Positions 41,901 to 51,272 of a stretch of 57,532 nt of DNA are shown here, in pieces; position 1 is the first letter of the stretch, and each line of letters opens with the position of its first letter. The notes beneath the pieces were generated by a model that saw only the letters and a program-made list of their open reading frames with translations, was not told where the DNA came from and searched no databases. Origin of the DNA: an uncultured Pleomorphomonas sp. (GTDB lineage: Bacteria > Pseudomonadota > Alphaproteobacteria > Rhizobiales > Pleomorphomonadaceae); the NCBI GenBank assembly GCA_937868725.1, contig CALMMQ010000070.1:1-57532 (forward strand). Direction: 5' to 3'. A program made the position numbers and the translations under genes.

Positions 41901-44900
41901 CGTCCACATGGCGCTGACCGTCAACGGCGGCGAGTTGGTCGACCGTCTGGCCGAGACCGGCAACGACATCGCCCGCCTGATGGACGACCGCACCGTGTCG
42001 ATCCGCGGCATCATCGACGGCGCCACTTCGTCGGTCGAGACCGTGCTGGCCGATTCCGGTTCCGCCTTCAGCGAGCGTCTGTCGACCATCGGCGGCGAAA
42101 TCGCCCGCGCCATCAATGCCCGCGGCGAGCGCGTCACCGAGACCATCGCCATCGCCGGCAACCGCATCGCCAGCCTGCTGGACGACCGTTCCGACGCCAT
42201 CTCCTCGTCGTTCGCCGAGCGCATCCGCTCGCTCGACGACATCATCAACGGTCGTGGCGCCGAACTGGTCGAAAGCCTGGTGTCGCGCACCTCGAACCTC
42301 GACGGCGCCCTCGAACAGCAGGTTGCCCGCATCGAGGAGGCGCTGGCCGCCCGGACCAACGCCATCCAGGCCGCCATTGCCCATGGCGCCGAAACCCTCG
42401 ACCTGACCCTGTCCGGCCGGGCCAGCGACTTCACGGCCACGCTCAATACCCAGCTCGACACCTTCTCGAGCACCGTCGGCCAGCGTCTCGGCGATGCCAC
42501 CCAGGCCATCGCCTCGCAGACCGACACCATGTCGTCGACCCTCGACAACCGCATCGTCATGATCGACCAGGCGCTCGACGGCCGCGCCCGCCAGATCACC
42601 GAAACGCTGATGGCCCGCACCCGCGATCTGGCCCAGGCCTTCTCCAGCGGTCAGTCCGAGATGGTCGACGCCATCGAGGGCCGCCTCGAGGCCGTCGGCC
42701 GCTCGCTGCAGCGCAAGACCGAAGAGTTCACCGAGACGCTGGCCGACAAGGTGGCCGAGATCAACGTGTCGCTTGGCTCCAAGGTGTTCGAGGTCGCCGA
42801 GACGCTCGACAGCCGCGCCAACTCGCTCGAAGTCTCGCTCACCCAGCGCCTGTCGTCGATCGTCGACACGCTCGGCAGCCAGACCGAGACCGCCCGCGAA
42901 GGTCTCGCCCGCGCCCTGCTCGACGCCGCCACGACGCTGGAGCGCGAGAGCGCCCGGGCCCGCGAGCAGCTCGTCGGTTCCATCGGCGAGGCCACCGGCC
43001 AGCTGCATGACGAGGCCGACCGGGCCCGTGCCCTGGTCACCGGCGCTTTGCAGGACGCCGTCAGTCGTCTGGTCGCCGGTTCGAGCGAAGCCCGCGACAC
43101 CCTGTCCGGCCTGCTGGACGGCGTGTCCGACCGGCTGGCCAGCGAAAGCACCGCCATCCGCGAACAGGTCACCGGCGCCATCGGCGACGCCGCCGACCGC
43201 CTGGCCAGCGAAGGTCAGCGCACCAGCGAGACGGTCGCCGCCTCGCTCGACGCCGCCGCCAGCCGGCTGGTCGGCGAAAGCCAGCGCACCAGCGAGGCCA
43301 TCACCACCTCGCTCGGCACCGCCGCCGAACGCGTGGCCATGCTGCGCGACGGCGCCGAGACGACGCTCAACCAGCTGGCCGCCACGCTCAGCGACGTGCT
43401 CAGCCAGGAGAGCCAGAAGGCGCGCGAAAACGTCTACGCCGCCATCACCGACGTTGAAGGCCGCCTGATCGGCGAGAGCGAGCGCGTCCGCACCACCGTC
43501 ATCGGTTCGGTCGACGAGGTCGCCGGTCGCATGGCCATGGAGAGCGAGAAGGCCCGCACCAACCTGCTCGGCGCCGTCGACGAAGTGTCGGACCGCCTGT
43601 CGGGCGAGACGGCCCGCATGCGCTCCAACCTCATCGGCTCGGCCGAGGACATCTCGAACCGCATTGCCGGCGAGACCGACAAGGCCGGTGCCGTTCTGGC
43701 CAACGCCATCGCCGCCGCCACCGAGCGGTTGGCCGAGGCGACGGCGCAGCTCGAAACCGTGCTCAGGACGCGGACCGACGCCGCCAGCCAGGTGTTCGAC
43801 GGCAGCGCCAGCCACGCCGTCGACCTGCTCACCCAGCGCATGGGCGAGCTGTCGGAGCTGCTCAACGGCCGCGGCAACGATCTGGCCCAGGCCTTCGTCA
43901 GCAGCACCCAGGCCCTCGACTCGGTGGTCAACGGTCGCGGTCAGGAGATCGCCGGCCGGGTTCGCGAGGCGGCGATCGAAGTGCTGCAGACGCTCGGCAA
44001 GAGCGGCGACAGCCTGACCCGCGCCATCACCGAACGCGGCGAGGATGCCGCCCGCACCCTCGAGACGGCCACCCGGTCGCTGCTCGACACCTTCGACGCC
44101 AAGGGCCGCGACGTCATCGCCGCCCTCGACACCACCACCGGCCGCGTCCGCACCGACGTCGTCACGGTGCTCGACCAGATCGGCGCCACCAACGACGCGC
44201 TGCAGACCATCCTCGATCAGGCCAGCGGCAACCTCGCCCGCATCGAGCACGGCATGGCCGAGCAGATCGGCGCCCTGCGCACCACTGTTGACCGCATCGT
44301 CGACGACACCACCCAGTCGAGCGAAGCCATCACCGGCGCCTCCGGCTCGCTGCAGACGGTCGCCAGGAACGTGCTGGGCGACATGGAGCGCGTCTCGCGT
44401 CAGCTCATCGGCCAGTCGCAGGCCCTCGAAGGCGCCACCCGGTCGCTGTCGGCCGTCGGCGCCTCCATGGATGGCACCATCGGCGAGCGCCAGACGGCGC
44501 TCGAGCAAATGGCCGAGCATCTGCAGGCCAAGGCCGAGACGCTGGCCGACAACCTGCAGACGGTCAGCGCCGTCATTCAGGACACGCTCGCCAATGCCGA
44601 ACGGCGCGCCCGCGATGTCGGCTACCAGGTGGTCCGCAACGCCGAGGCGGCGACCAACGCCGTGTCGGAACAGCTGCAGTCGCTGAGCGCCACCGCCGAT
44701 CTCGAGGGCCAGAAGACCCAGGAGACCATCGAGCGCGTCCGTGGTGAACTGATGAGCGAGATCAACGCCTCCATCGGCGGCGCCGTCGATCGCTTCGCCG
44801 AAACGGCCGAGGAAATGCGCAAGGCGACGCGCGCCGTCGGCCGCGAACTCGAGGAAATCCGTTCCGACCTCAGCCGTGGCGTGCTCGACCTGCCGGAAGA

Positions 44901-45612
44901 GACCAGCCAGCACGCCGCCGCCATGCGCCGCGTCGTCAGCGAGCAGATCCGGGCACTCAACGAACTGAGCGAGATCGTCTCGCGCCAGCAGGTGCCGAAC
45001 AAGGTCGTGGCCTCCGCCACCGCCGCCCCGGCACCCCGGCCGCAGCCGGCACCTGAAGCGCCGCGCACCGCCTACGCCGGTGGCCGGGCGTCGACCTCGC
45101 TCGCCAGCCCCGCCTATGGCGCCGAGCGGGCCAGCACCGAAGCACCGGCCGCCCCGGGTGCCGAGCGCACGGGCTGGATCTCCGACCTGCTGCGCCGCGT
45201 CTCCGACGACGACGATCGTGCCCCGGCCCGGGCCGCCGCCCCGGCCGAGGTGGCGCCCAAGGCCGCCAGCGCCTTCGACAGCCTGAGCTCGCTCACCGTC
45301 GATATCGCCCGCGCCATCGACAACGACGCCTTCGCCGACCTGTGGAAGCGCTATCGCCGTGGCGAGCCGCGTGTCTTCACCCGCCGGCTGTACACGCTGC
45401 AGGGCCAGCAGACCTTCGACGAAATCCGCCGCAAATATCAGCGCGACGGCGAGTTCCGCACGGCGGTCGACCGGTACCTCGATCACTTCAGCGCCCTCTA
45501 CGACGAGGCCATGCAGAAGGATCCGAACGGCGCCACGGCCCAGTCTTACCTCAACTCGGACACCGGCAAGGTCTACACCATGCTGGCGCACGCCTCGGGC
45601 AAGCTGGGCTAA
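38980..45612 (+). CDS. gpr: Growth Pole Ring-like giant membrane-anchored coiled-coil protein
   Basis: 2210 residues with GAGGG 4 bp before the ATG. Residues 1-88 are cytoplasmic and acidic. Two membrane segments follow at about 90-112 and 130-152. About 1900 residues then form amphipathic helical repeats of 11/22 residues, apolipoprotein-like. A Pro/Ala-rich linker comes near 2000-2090, and a compact conserved C-terminal domain (about 2105-2210) rich in aromatic and charged residues ends the protein. Size, order and repeats match GPR of Agrobacterium (about 2100 residues; RgsE in Sinorhizobium), which forms a ring at the growth pole and organises polar cell-wall synthesis. Monocistronic, with a strong terminator. 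Confidence 0.82.
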   Translation: MAKTTKATDPAEAALSAVEEALKIDFGASGDDASSDKDLFVDPAQPAATPAEADAAARTVQRPRSAANDDRRTVASLLYQIHRRPAATPFWVALVASILWAAAGLYVGRLLFGDLSLFADPVALLSRADGFLLVGGIVAPILLVWSVALMVWRAQDLRLAARSLTEIALRLAEPEISAKENVVTVGQAIRREVAAMGDGIERALARASELEVLVHNEVSSLERSYGENELRIRELIQELVSQRESVLANAEKARQAISGAHENFAEELRTAGDLLTNRIDDTGRTVTRTFGSKAEELAIAFEAAGRSLTDSVSKRGEEFVTNLQSTAESVSTRLSSESGKFAEVGDKVTEQLSLRSAELVSSLVSQSETINTQLMTTGQDVAKTLTERTGELNRTFAEHGDRIAVAIASNTASFSEELAKRSEELSSTLASRAADLSAALADGTGDLAFTLASRTEELVSTLSARSEELAASITDRTGDLAFTLASRTEELVSTISSRSDELSSTLSVRTFELGRTLGEQAQVIGETLSTRTAEMSSTLGKRAEELESTLSQRANQLGTLIDGRTTELGSLIESRTNELGAVLTTRSDEFNATIEAQKAAFDATIAHRTQEMAATIATTTSVMETALLGRTDALEKTLSDRSGELERLLTGTTDTLSRTLGQGSGELERLLTGGTEAIEKTLGERSGDLERLLVGTADAIEKTLGEGSGDLERLLSGSTEAIEKTLGERSGDLERLLTGTTDAIDRALGERSADFERLLTGGTEALEKTLGERAANIERLLAGGTTALESKLDERSGALEHLLRDRTDAIVFSLDTRSAALDENLSLRAREIDETLTRTGQVFAEEMTQRVQDVTDKVARSTEEVSQAMADKIGAINDTLRSTSDTVLLDLTLRGTEITDRLDQTGTRITSEIVDRGGELVNKLATTGESVHTAITVNGVDLADRLAETGTRITSELVERGSELVNRLADTGTNVHMALTVNGGELVDRLAETGNDIARLMDDRTVSIRGIIDGATSSVETVLADSGSAFSERLSTIGGEIARAINARGERVTETIAIAGNRIASLLDDRSDAISSSFAERIRSLDDIINGRGAELVESLVSRTSNLDGALEQQVARIEEALAARTNAIQAAIAHGAETLDLTLSGRASDFTATLNTQLDTFSSTVGQRLGDATQAIASQTDTMSSTLDNRIVMIDQALDGRARQITETLMARTRDLAQAFSSGQSEMVDAIEGRLEAVGRSLQRKTEEFTETLADKVAEINVSLGSKVFEVAETLDSRANSLEVSLTQRLSSIVDTLGSQTETAREGLARALLDAATTLERESARAREQLVGSIGEATGQLHDEADRARALVTGALQDAVSRLVAGSSEARDTLSGLLDGVSDRLASESTAIREQVTGAIGDAADRLASEGQRTSETVAASLDAAASRLVGESQRTSEAITTSLGTAAERVAMLRDGAETTLNQLAATLSDVLSQESQKARENVYAAITDVEGRLIGESERVRTTVIGSVDEVAGRMAMESEKARTNLLGAVDEVSDRLSGETARMRSNLIGSAEDISNRIAGETDKAGAVLANAIAAATERLAEATAQLETVLRTRTDAASQVFDGSASHAVDLLTQRMGELSELLNGRGNDLAQAFVSSTQALDSVVNGRGQEIAGRVREAAIEVLQTLGKSGDSLTRAITERGEDAARTLETATRSLLDTFDAKGRDVIAALDTTTGRVRTDVVTVLDQIGATNDALQTILDQASGNLARIEHGMAEQIGALRTTVDRIVDDTTQSSEAITGASGSLQTVARNVLGDMERVSRQLIGQSQALEGATRSLSAVGASMDGTIGERQTALEQMAEHLQAKAETLADNLQTVSAVIQDTLANAERRARDVGYQVVRNAEAATNAVSEQLQSLSATADLEGQKTQETIERVRGELMSEINASIGGAVDRFAETAEEMRKATRAVGRELEEIRSDLSRGVLDLPEETSQHAAAMRRVVSEQIRALNELSEIVSRQQVPNKVVASATAAPAPRPQPAPEAPRTAYAGGRASTSLASPAYGAERASTEAPAAPGAERTGWISDLLRRVSDDDDRAPARAAAPAEVAPKAASAFDSLSSLTVDIARAIDNDAFADLWKRYRRGEPRVFTRRLYTLQGQQTFDEIRRKYQRDGEFRTAVDRYLDHFSALYDEAMQKDPNGATAQSYLNSDTGKVYTMLAHASGKLG
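40897..41424 (+). repeat. Eight tandem 66-bp (22-residue) repeats in the GPR-like gene
   Basis: Residues 640-815 are eight consecutive 22-residue units with the pattern (E/D)RSGDLERLLTGTTDAIEKTL-G. They are the least diverged part of the helical region; DNA identity between units is visibly high (for example gaccctcggcgaacg and ctcgaacgcctgct recur). Confidence 0.9.
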
Positions 45613-45636
45613 GCGAGGCTTTCCCCCAAAATGATC

Positions 45637-45660
45637 AAGGGCGCCGCGAGGCGCCCTTTT
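45637..45660 (+). terminator. Terminator after GPR-like gene
   Basis: AAGGGCGCC (45637-45645), a GCGA tetraloop and GGCGCCCTT with two more T residues. The stem is close to that of the dksA terminator. Confidence 0.9.
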
Positions 45661-45691
45661 CGTTTGTCGGAACGGGAAATCGGGACCGGGG

Positions 45692-46318
45692 TCAGAGCGC
45701 GCCGACCGTCCAGCCGACGATGTCGGTCATCGCCTGATCGGCGGCGCCGCGCAGGGCTGCCAGCACGTCGGCCGACCGATCGCTGGCCGCCGGCCGCCGG
45801 ACGTCGAAGACGCGGGTCGCCCGGATGCGGCCGTTGCGATCGTCGAGCAGCTTGACGCCCAGTTCGACGTGAGCGACGGCGCCCGTCCCCACCTCGAGAC
45901 CGAACGACCTGATATCGACGATCACCTGATCATCGATGGCCAGCGACTGGCCGGGCTTGCCCACCGCTTTGACGGCGCCCGAGTTCTCGAACGCCCGCTG
46001 CAGCAGCGATTGCACCAACCCCGGCAGTTGATCGCTCCAGGTGACGTCGGGATAGTAGGAAAGCCGGCCAGCGCCATCGCGCACCGCCAGGCGGTTGCCG
46101 GCCAAGGCGTCGCTGGCCGTTGGCAGCGGCAGCAGCAGTTGCGCCGACGACCGGCCGGTCAGCGCGGCGAAGGCGGCCGGTGCCGGTGGCGCCAGATCGT
46201 AGATGGTGGCGGGCTTGGACGTCGACGACAGCGTCACGCAGCCGGAGAGCACGCCCGCCAGCAGCAGCGACAGCAGCGCGCCACGGCGCAACCCCGGATG
46301 AACAGCCTGACGAACCAT
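45692..46318 (-). CDS. ABC transporter auxiliary lipoprotein (PqiC/ABC_trans_aux family)
   Basis: 208 residues from the ATG at 46318. The signal peptide ends with lipobox Leu-Ser-Gly-Cys, acylated Cys27. The mature part starts with the conserved YDLAPP segment and has an alternating beta/alpha pattern ending in a helix, as in the ABC_trans_aux (PqiC-like) family. It is the outer-membrane lipoprotein partner of the MCE transporter encoded upstream (13 bp away). Confidence 0.85.
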   Translation of the reverse strand: MVRQAVHPGLRRGALLSLLLAGVLSGCVTLSSTSKPATIYDLAPPAPAAFAALTGRSSAQLLLPLPTASDALAGNRLAVRDGAGRLSYYPDVTWSDQLPGLVQSLLQRAFENSGAVKAVGKPGQSLAIDDQVIVDIRSFGLEVGTGAVAHVELGVKLLDDRNGRIRATRVFDVRRPAASDRSADVLAALRGAADQAMTDIVGWTVGAL

Positions 46319-46331
46319 GACTTCGGCCCCT

Positions 46332-47990
46332 TCACTTGCGACGCGGAGCATATTCGGGAACGCCTTCGCCGCCGAAAATGAACTGCTGCGGATTCTGCTC
46401 GACGCTCGACAGCACGCGGTCGAGCCGCGACAGCGCCTGGCGCCCCTGGTCGGCCATGGCCACCAGACTGTCAAGGCCGCGCCCGGAGAACTTCGACACG
46501 TTGTCGCTGATCGGCCCGATCTGGCCCTTGAGCGTATCGGCGATCTGGCGGATCGACCGCGCCGCCTCCGTCGCCTCCTTGATCAGCCCCTGCCCGTCGC
46601 CGTCGACATAACGGCCGACCTTGGCCACCACGCCGTCGGTGCGCGTGGCGATGCCGTTCAGCTGCTCGACGAGATGGCGGGCGTCGCCGACCATGGCGTC
46701 GACATCGCCGCGCCGGTTGTCGATGGTGTCGCCGAGACTGGCGAAGCTGGCCGAGGCGTGACGCACATCGGCGAGAATGCCATCGATCTGCGGCTTGTAA
46801 TCCTTGAGCGAGGCGGCAAAGCCCGAAACGTCGTCCACCGTCGACCGCACCTTGCCCGGATCGATGGCCGAGACGACGTCGGAAATGCCGCCGATTGCCG
46901 TGCGCGCCCTGTCGGTGAGGCCACCAAAGGTCGCCGACACGTCGGCGATGTTGCGCGTCGCCACGTCGACGGAACCGACGATGGTCTTGACCTTGTCCTG
47001 ATCGACGCCGGTCAGCAGCGTGTTGGCCTTGGTGCCGGCGTCGCGAATGCTGTCGGCCGCCGCGGTCAGGCTGGCGACCAGCGTATCGATGTCCTTGGGA
47101 TTGACCGCCGCCAGCACGTCCTGGGCCCGGCCGACGGTGCCGTTCAACGCCTTGGCGGCGTCGGCGATGTTGGCCATCATGTCGTTGACGGCCTTGGGAT
47201 CGATGCCTTCGGAAATCGTCTCGGCCCGGGCCAGGATCTTGTCGAGCTTTTCGGTCGAGGCCACCAGTTGCTCCACGAGGGCCGTGACGCGCTGGGGATC
47301 GACGGCATCGAGAATCTGTTCGGCCCGCGTCGTGGCGCCCTTGAGGCTGCCGGCCATGTCCCTGGCCGACGCCGACGCCTCGGAAATGGCGCTCATGGCA
47401 TCGGAGATGGCACCGGAGTTGTCGGCCAGCGCCGCCGAGAAGGTCTCGACATTGTTGACGGTGCGGTTGAAGGCCGGACCGTTCTCGGCGATGAAATCGT
47501 CGATGGCGCCCATGGCGTTGTCGGCCCGGACCAGCACGTTGCGGGCGCTTTCGAGAATGTCCTGGAACGGCGAGATTTCCGCCTGGATGGTCGGCATGCC
47601 GCCGCCCTCGACCGAATCGAACAGCAGCGGCGCGTTGCGCGACCCGCCCTCGAGCTGCAGGTTGGCTGCCCCGGTCAAGCCGGAGAACGACAGCGTTGCC
47701 CGCGTGTCGGTCTTGAGCGGCACGGTGCGGTTGACCCTGATAATGCCGACCACGGTGCGCGGATCCTTGACGTCGAGGCTGAGGTCGCTGACCTCGCCGA
47801 CCTTGATGCCATTGAACAGCACCGCCGAGCCGGTCGACAGGCCGGTGACGGCACCGGCGAACACCACGCGCACGTTGGCCTGGCGATCATTCTGCCCGAA
47901 GTTGGCGAGCCAGCCGAGAAAGGCCAGCCCGAGGGCCAGCATCAGCAGGACGAAAGCGCCAATGGCGGCGTAATTCGCTCGGGATTCCAT
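46332..47990 (-). CDS. MCE-family substrate-binding protein (MlaD-like)
   Basis: 552 residues from the ATG at 47990. One N-terminal membrane anchor (about 8-29) is followed by a single MCE domain (about 37-125). About 400 residues of helical repeats rich in Asp/Ala/Val come next, with the recurring element (I/V)DP-x-(K/R)V (for example near 215, 250, 290, 320). It probably forms a hexamer whose helices make a tunnel across the periplasm. Long C-terminal helices separate it from the short MlaD of enterics. Confidence 0.88.
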   Translation of the reverse strand: MESRANYAAIGAFVLLMLALGLAFLGWLANFGQNDRQANVRVVFAGAVTGLSTGSAVLFNGIKVGEVSDLSLDVKDPRTVVGIIRVNRTVPLKTDTRATLSFSGLTGAANLQLEGGSRNAPLLFDSVEGGGMPTIQAEISPFQDILESARNVLVRADNAMGAIDDFIAENGPAFNRTVNNVETFSAALADNSGAISDAMSAISEASASARDMAGSLKGATTRAEQILDAVDPQRVTALVEQLVASTEKLDKILARAETISEGIDPKAVNDMMANIADAAKALNGTVGRAQDVLAAVNPKDIDTLVASLTAAADSIRDAGTKANTLLTGVDQDKVKTIVGSVDVATRNIADVSATFGGLTDRARTAIGGISDVVSAIDPGKVRSTVDDVSGFAASLKDYKPQIDGILADVRHASASFASLGDTIDNRRGDVDAMVGDARHLVEQLNGIATRTDGVVAKVGRYVDGDGQGLIKEATEAARSIRQIADTLKGQIGPISDNVSKFSGRGLDSLVAMADQGRQALSRLDRVLSSVEQNPQQFIFGGEGVPEYAPRRK

Positions 47991-48098
47991 CAAACCTACC
48001 CTATGGTCTGGCCGGTTGGCGACATATGCCCCCAACCGCCGGGACAAACAGCCGAACGCCCCCGTGCCCTGCCGATTCAGCGTCGTGCCGCCAGGACA

Positions 48099-48899
48099 CT
48101 AGCGCAAAATCAGATGCTCGGCGCGCGGGCCGTTGAAATAAGCGTTGACCCACGGGTGATCGACCTTCTTGAGTTCGGCGAACGTGCCGTCCACCAGAAC
48201 CTTGCGATTGCCGAGCACGGCGATGCGGTCGGTGATTTCCACCAGACTGTCGAGGTCGTGCGTAACCATGAACACCGTGAGGCCGAGCGTATCGCGCAGC
48301 TTCAGCGTCAGACGATCGAACTCGGCCGCCCCGATCGGGTCGAGGCCGGCGGTCGGCTCGTCGAGAAAGACCACGTCGGGGTCGAGCGCCAGCGCCCGGG
48401 CAAGGGCGGCGCGCTTGATCATGCCGCCCGACAGCTCCGAGGGGTATTTGCCGCAGGCGTCGCTCGGCAGACCGGCCATCTCCACCTTGAGACGAGCGAA
48501 CTCCTCGGCCTGATGTTCCGGCAGATGCAGGTGCTCGCGCAGCGGTACGGCAACGTTCTGCAGCACGGTCAGCGAGGAGAACAGCGCCCCCTGCTGGAAC
48601 AAAACGCCAAGACGGCGACCGAGCCGGACGCGTTCGCTCGCCCCGGCGCCGTGAAAGTCGCGGCCGAACAGCTTCACCATGCCGCCCTGCTTGGCATTGA
48701 GACCGATGATCGTGCGCAGCAACACCGACTTGCCGGTGCCTGAGCCGCCGACGATGCCGAGAATCTCGCCGCGCCAGACGTCGAGATCGAGGTTTTCCAG
48801 AATGAGCTTGTCGGAGAAGCCGACCGTCAGGCCGCGGACGGAGATCACCGCTTCGCGTTCGCCCCGCCCCTCGCTGTTGGTCGCCACTGGCGCGCTCAT
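48099..48899 (-). CDS. ABC transporter ATPase (MlaF-like)
   Basis: 266 residues. Walker A GGSGTGKS (51-58), Q-loop Gln102, signature LSGGM (156-160), Walker B VVFLDEP (176-182) and His switch THD (about 214) are all intact. It pairs with the permease gene, 3 bp upstream, and drives phospholipid movement between membranes. The 108-bp gap to the MlaD-like gene contains no gene. Confidence 0.92.
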   Translation of the reverse strand: MSAPVATNSEGRGEREAVISVRGLTVGFSDKLILENLDLDVWRGEILGIVGGSGTGKSVLLRTIIGLNAKQGGMVKLFGRDFHGAGASERVRLGRRLGVLFQQGALFSSLTVLQNVAVPLREHLHLPEHQAEEFARLKVEMAGLPSDACGKYPSELSGGMIKRAALARALALDPDVVFLDEPTAGLDPIGAAEFDRLTLKLRDTLGLTVFMVTHDLDSLVEITDRIAVLGNRKVLVDGTFAELKKVDHPWVNAYFNGPRAEHLILR

Positions 48900-48902
48900 C
48901 GG

Positions 48903-50063
48903 TCAAATCCCCAAGGTGGCGAAGGCGATGGCGAACACGCCGTCGGTCACCACTACCATGAAGATGGCCTTGACCACCGAGGCCGTGGTGTGTTCACCGA
49001 GCGACTCGGCCGATCCCTTGACCTTCATGCCTTCAACGCAGGCCACGAGGCCGATGATCGCCGCCATGAACGGCGCCTTGGTGAAGCCGATCATGACGTG
49101 GGTCAGCGTCAGTGCCGCGTGCAGGCGGGTGAGGAAGACGTCGGTGGGTATGCCGATATAGAACACGCCGATCACCCAGGAACCGGCGACGGCGGCCAGG
49201 TCGGACACCAGCGTCAGGATCGGCAGCGCCAGCGCCAGGGCCATCAGGCGCGGCAGCACCAGCACGTCGACGGGCGTCAGACCGAGCACCTGCATGGCGT
49301 CGATCTCCTCGCGCATCTTCATCGAGCCGATTTCGGCGGTAAACGCCGAGCCGGAGCGGCCGGCCACCATGATGGCGGTGAGCAGCACGCCGATCTCGCG
49401 GCAGGTGAGCACACCGACGAGATCGACCACCAGCACGTCGGCGCCGTAGGTGTGGAGATAGAAGCCGCCCTGCTGGGCGATGATCATGCCGATGAGAAAA
49501 CTCATCAGGGCGATGATCGGCACCGCCTGGATGGCGGTGCGGTTGATGTGACTGAACAGCGCCGGCCAGCGCATGCGGCGGCGGCCAAACAGCACGGCCA
49601 GAAGCGCCGACACCGTCTCGCCCATCATCACCAGCACGGCGTAACCGTCGTCGAGGAGGATTGCCGCGCCCTTGCCGATTTCCACCAGCGCCCGGCGCGT
49701 CCAGGCGCCGGCCGGCGGCGGTGGCGGCAAATCGCTCTGGGCGAGTTCGGCCAGTACGCCGAGCAGCGAGGCGGCCATCGGCGAAAAGTGCCGCAGTTCG
49801 ACCTGCGTCCCCGCCGCCACAGCCTGACGGCGCGCCCGCTCGATGACCCAGCCGCCGGCGGTATCGAGCCGGCCGATGCCCGAACCGTCGAGCACCACGC
49901 GTGCGCCGGCCCGCGCCGCATCGTCGGGGATTTGCAGGGCAAGTTCGCCGAGGCGCTCCATCGTCCAGTCGCCCGACAGCGTCAGCGCGTAGGACGGCGC
50001 ACCGGCTTGTCCGTCCGGCGTCAGCGCTGCCTCTTCCTGTCCGTCGCCCTCGTTCACCACCAT
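48903..50063 (-). CDS. ABC transporter permease with N-terminal STAS domain (MlaE-like)
   Basis: 386 residues from the ATG at 50063 (AGGGG close upstream); a TTG at 50117 would add 18 residues without a ribosome-binding site. Residues 20-110 form a STAS-like domain, MlaB-like but fused. The MlaE domain (about 130-386) has five or six membrane segments and the conserved GRSGSAFTAEIGSMK stretch. The STAS fusion replaces a separate mlaB gene. First gene of the transporter operon. Confidence 0.9.
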   Translation of the reverse strand: MVVNEGDGQEEAALTPDGQAGAPSYALTLSGDWTMERLGELALQIPDDAARAGARVVLDGSGIGRLDTAGGWVIERARRQAVAAGTQVELRHFSPMAASLLGVLAELAQSDLPPPPPAGAWTRRALVEIGKGAAILLDDGYAVLVMMGETVSALLAVLFGRRRMRWPALFSHINRTAIQAVPIIALMSFLIGMIIAQQGGFYLHTYGADVLVVDLVGVLTCREIGVLLTAIMVAGRSGSAFTAEIGSMKMREEIDAMQVLGLTPVDVLVLPRLMALALALPILTLVSDLAAVAGSWVIGVFYIGIPTDVFLTRLHAALTLTHVMIGFTKAPFMAAIIGLVACVEGMKVKGSAESLGEHTTASVVKAIFMVVVTDGVFAIAFATLGI

Positions 50064-50285
50064 CGCCCCTGTTGCCGCTAACCGTTTACCATCCGTCTCG
50101 TCCGGGGACAAAGGCAAATCGCCGTGTTCGGGGCGCGAGGGGGCGCTACCAGAAAACCATACCTATTCAGACGACTATCTAAATGAACGGGGAACGGCCT
50201 ATGATTATCCTGAGGCGTGGCGCCCGCAGGCGTCGGCACACCGAATCGGTATCGTTTCCGCCCATCCTGCCTCGCGAGGACTGAC

Positions 50286-51266
50286 TTGCGCAAACTTGCT
50301 ATCGCCGCCGAACACTTTCCCATCGCCGGCACGTTCACCATTTCCCGCGGGTCGAAAACCGAGGCTCACGTCGTCGTCGCCACCATCTGTGATGGCCCGT
50401 TCAAGGGGCGCGGCGAGTGCGTGCCCTATGCCCGCTACGGCGAAAGCGTCGAAAGCGTCACCGCCGCCCTCGAAGCCATGCGCTCGTTCATCGAAGACGG
50501 TGGCGACCGGTTGGCGCTGCGCGCCGCCATGGCGCCCGGCGCGGCCCGCAATGCTCTCGACTGCGCCCTCATCGATCTCGAGGCCAAGACCTCTGGCCGC
50601 CGCGCCTACGAGATCCTCGGCCTCTCCGCCCCCGAAGCGGTGACCACCGCCTTCACCATTTCGCTCGGTTCGGTGGAAACCATGGCCGCCCAGGCCACCG
50701 CGTCCGCCTCGCGGCCGCTGCTCAAGATCAAGCTCGGCGGCGACGGCGATCGCGAGCGCATCACCGCCGTTCGCCGCGCCGCGCCGCGCAGCCGCATCAT
50801 CGTCGATGCCAACGAAGCCTGGACGCCGGAAATTTTCCCGGCCATGATGGACACCTGCATCGAAGCTGGCATCTCTTTGATCGAACAACCATTTCAGGCC
50901 GGAGCCGACGACTTCCTCCGCGAGGCCAAGCGGCCGGTACCGGTGTGCGCCGACGAGAGCGCCCACGTGACCGCCGATATCGCCCGCCTGGTCGGCTGCT
51001 ATGATGCCGTCAACGTCAAGCTCGACAAGACCGGCGGCCTGACTGAGGCGCTCGACATGATCGCCGCCGCCCAGGAAGAAGGGCTCATCGTCATGGTCGG
51101 GTGCATGGTGGCAACCTCGCTGGCCATGGCTCCGGCCATCCTGGCGGCGCAAGGCGTGCAGTTCGCCGATGTCGACGGGCCGCTGCTGCTCGCCCACGAC
51201 CGCATGCCCGGCCTGCTCTATGCCGGCGCCACCGCCCATCCGCCGCAACCCGATCTCTGGGGCTGA
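50286..51266 (+). CDS. Dipeptide epimerase (L-Ala-D/L-Glu epimerase type, enolase superfamily)
   Basis: 326 residues from a TTG start with GAGGA 6 bp upstream; a longer frame to 50217 begins with unlikely residues. Catalytic Lys-Ile-Lys (147-149), metal ligands Asp174, Glu200 and Asp223 and the second catalytic Lys245 in NVKLDK are present. The enzyme epimerises L-Ala-L-Glu and similar dipeptides, in murein peptide recycling. 222 bp of gene-free DNA separate it from the divergent permease gene. Confidence 0.87.
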   Translation: MRKLAIAAEHFPIAGTFTISRGSKTEAHVVVATICDGPFKGRGECVPYARYGESVESVTAALEAMRSFIEDGGDRLALRAAMAPGAARNALDCALIDLEAKTSGRRAYEILGLSAPEAVTTAFTISLGSVETMAAQATASASRPLLKIKLGGDGDRERITAVRRAAPRSRIIVDANEAWTPEIFPAMMDTCIEAGISLIEQPFQAGADDFLREAKRPVPVCADESAHVTADIARLVGCYDAVNVKLDKTGGLTEALDMIAAAQEEGLIVMVGCMVATSLAMAPAILAAQGVQFADVDGPLLLAHDRMPGLLYAGATAHPPQPDLWG

Positions 51267-51272
51267 GCCCGG

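Noticed and set aside
41623-45591. 1322-residue open frame antisense to the GPR-like gene
   Set aside because: It mirrors the third-codon GC bias of the sense gene, is made of Gly/Asp/Val/Gln low-complexity sequence, and has no ribosome-binding site or recognisable domain.
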